NCBI GenBank assembly: GCA_900549085.1
Contig: URMO01000091.1
Span: 1 to 7,065, forward strand
Reading direction: 5' to 3'
DNA: 7,065 nt
From: an uncultured Collinsella sp.
GTDB taxonomy: Bacteria > Actinomycetota > Coriobacteriia > Coriobacteriales > Coriobacteriaceae
Under the pieces are notes generated by a model. The model was not told the origin of the DNA, made no database searches, and was given only the letters and a program-made list of their open reading frames with translations. The position numbers and the translations under genes were made by a program. Below are positions 6,434 to 7,065 of the stretch, one piece after another (position 1 is the stretch's first letter; each line of letters begins with the position of its first letter).

Positions 6434-6461
6434 AAGTTACTATGGGTTCGGCGTTAGTCAA
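6434..6461 (-). promoter_or_regulatory. Predicted suf operon promoter
   Basis: On the minus strand, TTGACT (6461-6456) serves as the -35, followed by a 16-nt spacer and TAACTT (6439-6434) as the -10. The -35 matches the sigma-70/SigA consensus at 5 of 6; the -10 is weak (3 of 6), consistent with a regulated promoter. Transcription would start near 6427, giving a leader of about 58 nt before sufC. Confidence 0.5.
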
Positions 6462-6477
6462 GGGAAAACCCGACTAA
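6454..6477. promoter_or_regulatory. Candidate operator: TTAGTC-N12-GACTAA dyad over the suf -35 box
   Basis: TTAGTC (6454-6459) and GACTAA (6472-6477) form an exact inverted repeat; GGG (6462-6464) and CCC (6469-6471) inside it are nearly symmetric. The left arm overlaps the predicted suf -35 box at 6456-6461, so an occupied site would block RNA polymerase. The AGTC/GACT tetramers recall the core of the E. coli IscR type 1 site, but here the arms are in the opposite order with a longer spacer, so it is not a match to that consensus. The divergent Rrf2 protein is the obvious candidate binder (inference). Confidence 0.45.
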
Positions 6478-6482
6478 TCCAC

Positions 6483-6510
6483 TCGACTTTTTAGATGTGG
6501 GACATAATAA
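6483..6510 (+). promoter_or_regulatory. Tentative promoter of the Rrf2 regulator gene
   Basis: TCGACT (6483-6488), a 16-nt spacer and TAATAA (6505-6510) could be the -35 and -10. A better-looking CATAAT at 6503-6508 overlaps the same place but with a 14-nt spacer. Either choice puts the -10 in the left arm of the long inverted repeat at 6499-6570, which would allow autoregulation. Confidence 0.3.
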
Positions 6511-6570
6511 TCAGGCTTGTTTGCCCCGCGTGCATAAGATTTGGGATAAACAAGCCTGGTATTTTGTCCC
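6499..6570. repeat. Long imperfect inverted repeat upstream of the regulator gene
   Basis: The inner arms CAGGCTTGTTT (6512-6522) and AAACAAGCCTG (6548-6558) are perfectly complementary over 11 bp. The outer arms GGGACA (6499-6504) and TGTCCC (6565-6570) match over 6 bp. The AT-rich linkers between inner and outer arms (taataat, 7 nt, and gtattt, 6 nt) are also largely complementary. The centre is 25 nt and contains CCC/GGG that could extend the stem. No T-tract follows, so it is not an obvious terminator. It ends 21 nt before the ATG at 6592. It may be a two-site operator, or an RNA hairpin if transcription begins upstream of it. Confidence 0.7.
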
Positions 6571-6591
6571 GGCAACGATGAGAGGGTAGGT

Positions 6592-7023
6592 ATGCTCATT
6601 TCTTCTAAGGGCCGCTATGCCCTCCGTCTGATGATCTATATCGCAGCGCTTGGCGACGTCGAGGGCAAAATCGCCCTGCGCGAGGTCGCCGACCGTGAGC
6701 ATATCTCGCAAAAGTATTTGGAGCAGCTGGTCCGTCCGCTTATGAAGGCGGGCCTGCTTAAGAGTGTGCGCGGTAAGGGCGGCGGCTACATGATGGCCAA
6801 GGACCCGGCCGAGGTGCGCGCCGGCGACATCCTGCGTGCCGTCGAGGGCAGCACGGCCCCGGTGGCGTGCGATGGCATTGACAACAGCTGCACCCGTAGC
6901 GATCTATGCTCAACGGTCAAGTTCTGGCGCGGTCTGGACGACGTAATCGAAAAGTACGTCGACGGTGTGACGTTGGCCGACCTAGCCGCCGTTCCCGAGA
7001 TCAACTTTGACATTAAGCTGTAG
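6592..7023 (+). CDS. Rrf2-family transcriptional regulator, IscR-like, probably controlling suf
   Basis: A 143-residue Rrf2 protein. The N-terminus MLISSKGRYALRLMIYIA is the family signature. The winged helix runs through about 28-70, with ISQKYLEQLVRPL as the recognition helix and the wing VRGKGGGYMMAKDP (59-72). Three cysteines, Cys93, Cys100 and Cys106 (C-X6-C-X5-C), lie where E. coli IscR has its [2Fe-2S] ligands Cys92, Cys98 and Cys104. The fourth IscR ligand, His107, corresponds here to Val109, so the fourth ligand must differ or be absent. AGAGGG at 6581-6586 precedes the ATG by 5 nt. It is divergent from sufC across a 222-bp control region, which strongly suggests regulation of the suf operon and of itself by cluster status. 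The inference of Fe-S sensing is good; whether it represses or activates is not visible. Confidence 0.93.
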   Translation: MLISSKGRYALRLMIYIAALGDVEGKIALREVADREHISQKYLEQLVRPLMKAGLLKSVRGKGGGYMMAKDPAEVRAGDILRAVEGSTAPVACDGIDNSCTRSDLCSTVKFWRGLDDVIEKYVDGVTLADLAAVPEINFDIKL

Positions 7024-7031
7024 GGGTGCAA

Positions 7032-7065
7032 ATGGCATCTCTCGACAAGGTGTACAAGCAAATCG
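7032..7065 (+). CDS. Start of a further gene (3' end outside window)
   Basis: ATG at 7032, 8 nt after the regulator stop, is preceded by AGGGG with a short spacing that overlaps the stop-codon region. The visible 11 residues are MASLDKVYKQI, too few to identify a family. The close spacing on the same strand suggests it is co-transcribed with the Rrf2 regulator. Confidence 0.45.
   Translation, partial: MASLDKVYKQI

Overview
The window is high-GC DNA built around a compact iron-sulfur (Fe-S) cluster assembly operon of the SUF type. The order sufC-sufB-sufD-sufS-sufU, a SufU scaffold/transfer protein instead of SufE, no sufA, and a divergent Rrf2-family regulator suggest a Gram-positive anaerobe. 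Protein style and base composition fit an actinobacterial gut lineage such as Coriobacteriia (Collinsella-like). That placement is an inference, because no rRNA or other marker is present.

Layout. Positions 1-464 (+) hold the end of an unrecognised acidic, low-complexity protein. It runs in a shifted frame into a small helix-turn-helix (HTH) segment that looks like the C-terminal tail of a RAYT/Y1-type transposase, so this end looks like a recombination scar. Positions 465-1060 contain no convincing gene. They hold two inverted copies of a GTGCA-N7-GAGTTTTCAGCA repeat and a possible fold at 781-867. A perfect 12-bp hairpin with a U-tract at 1061-1095 ends the SUF operon. Positions 1136-6369 on the minus strand are the five suf genes. 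Junctions are tight: a 12-nt gap for C/B, then overlaps of 1 nt (B/D), 4 nt (D/S) and 8 nt (S/U), which implies one translationally coupled mRNA. Positions 6370-6591 are a divergent control region rich in dyads and direct repeats. Positions 6592-7023 (+) encode the Rrf2 regulator with three cysteines in an IscR-like arrangement. A further gene begins at 7032 and leaves the window.

How it works together. SufS (PLP, active Cys396) takes sulfur from cysteine and passes it as persulfide to SufU (Cys37/Asp39/Cys62/Cys126). Sulfur then goes to the SufBCD scaffold, where the SufC ATPase drives cluster assembly at the SufB-SufD interface. The Rrf2 protein probably binds an Fe-S cluster and reports cluster sufficiency to the divergent promoters.

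The core is a known system. The less explained parts are the long imperfect inverted repeat in front of the regulator, the dyad over the predicted suf -35 box, the CxxC N-terminal extension of SufS, the regulator's missing fourth-ligand histidine, and the repeat pair beside the transposase-like remnant. I see no clear evidence for a wholly new system.
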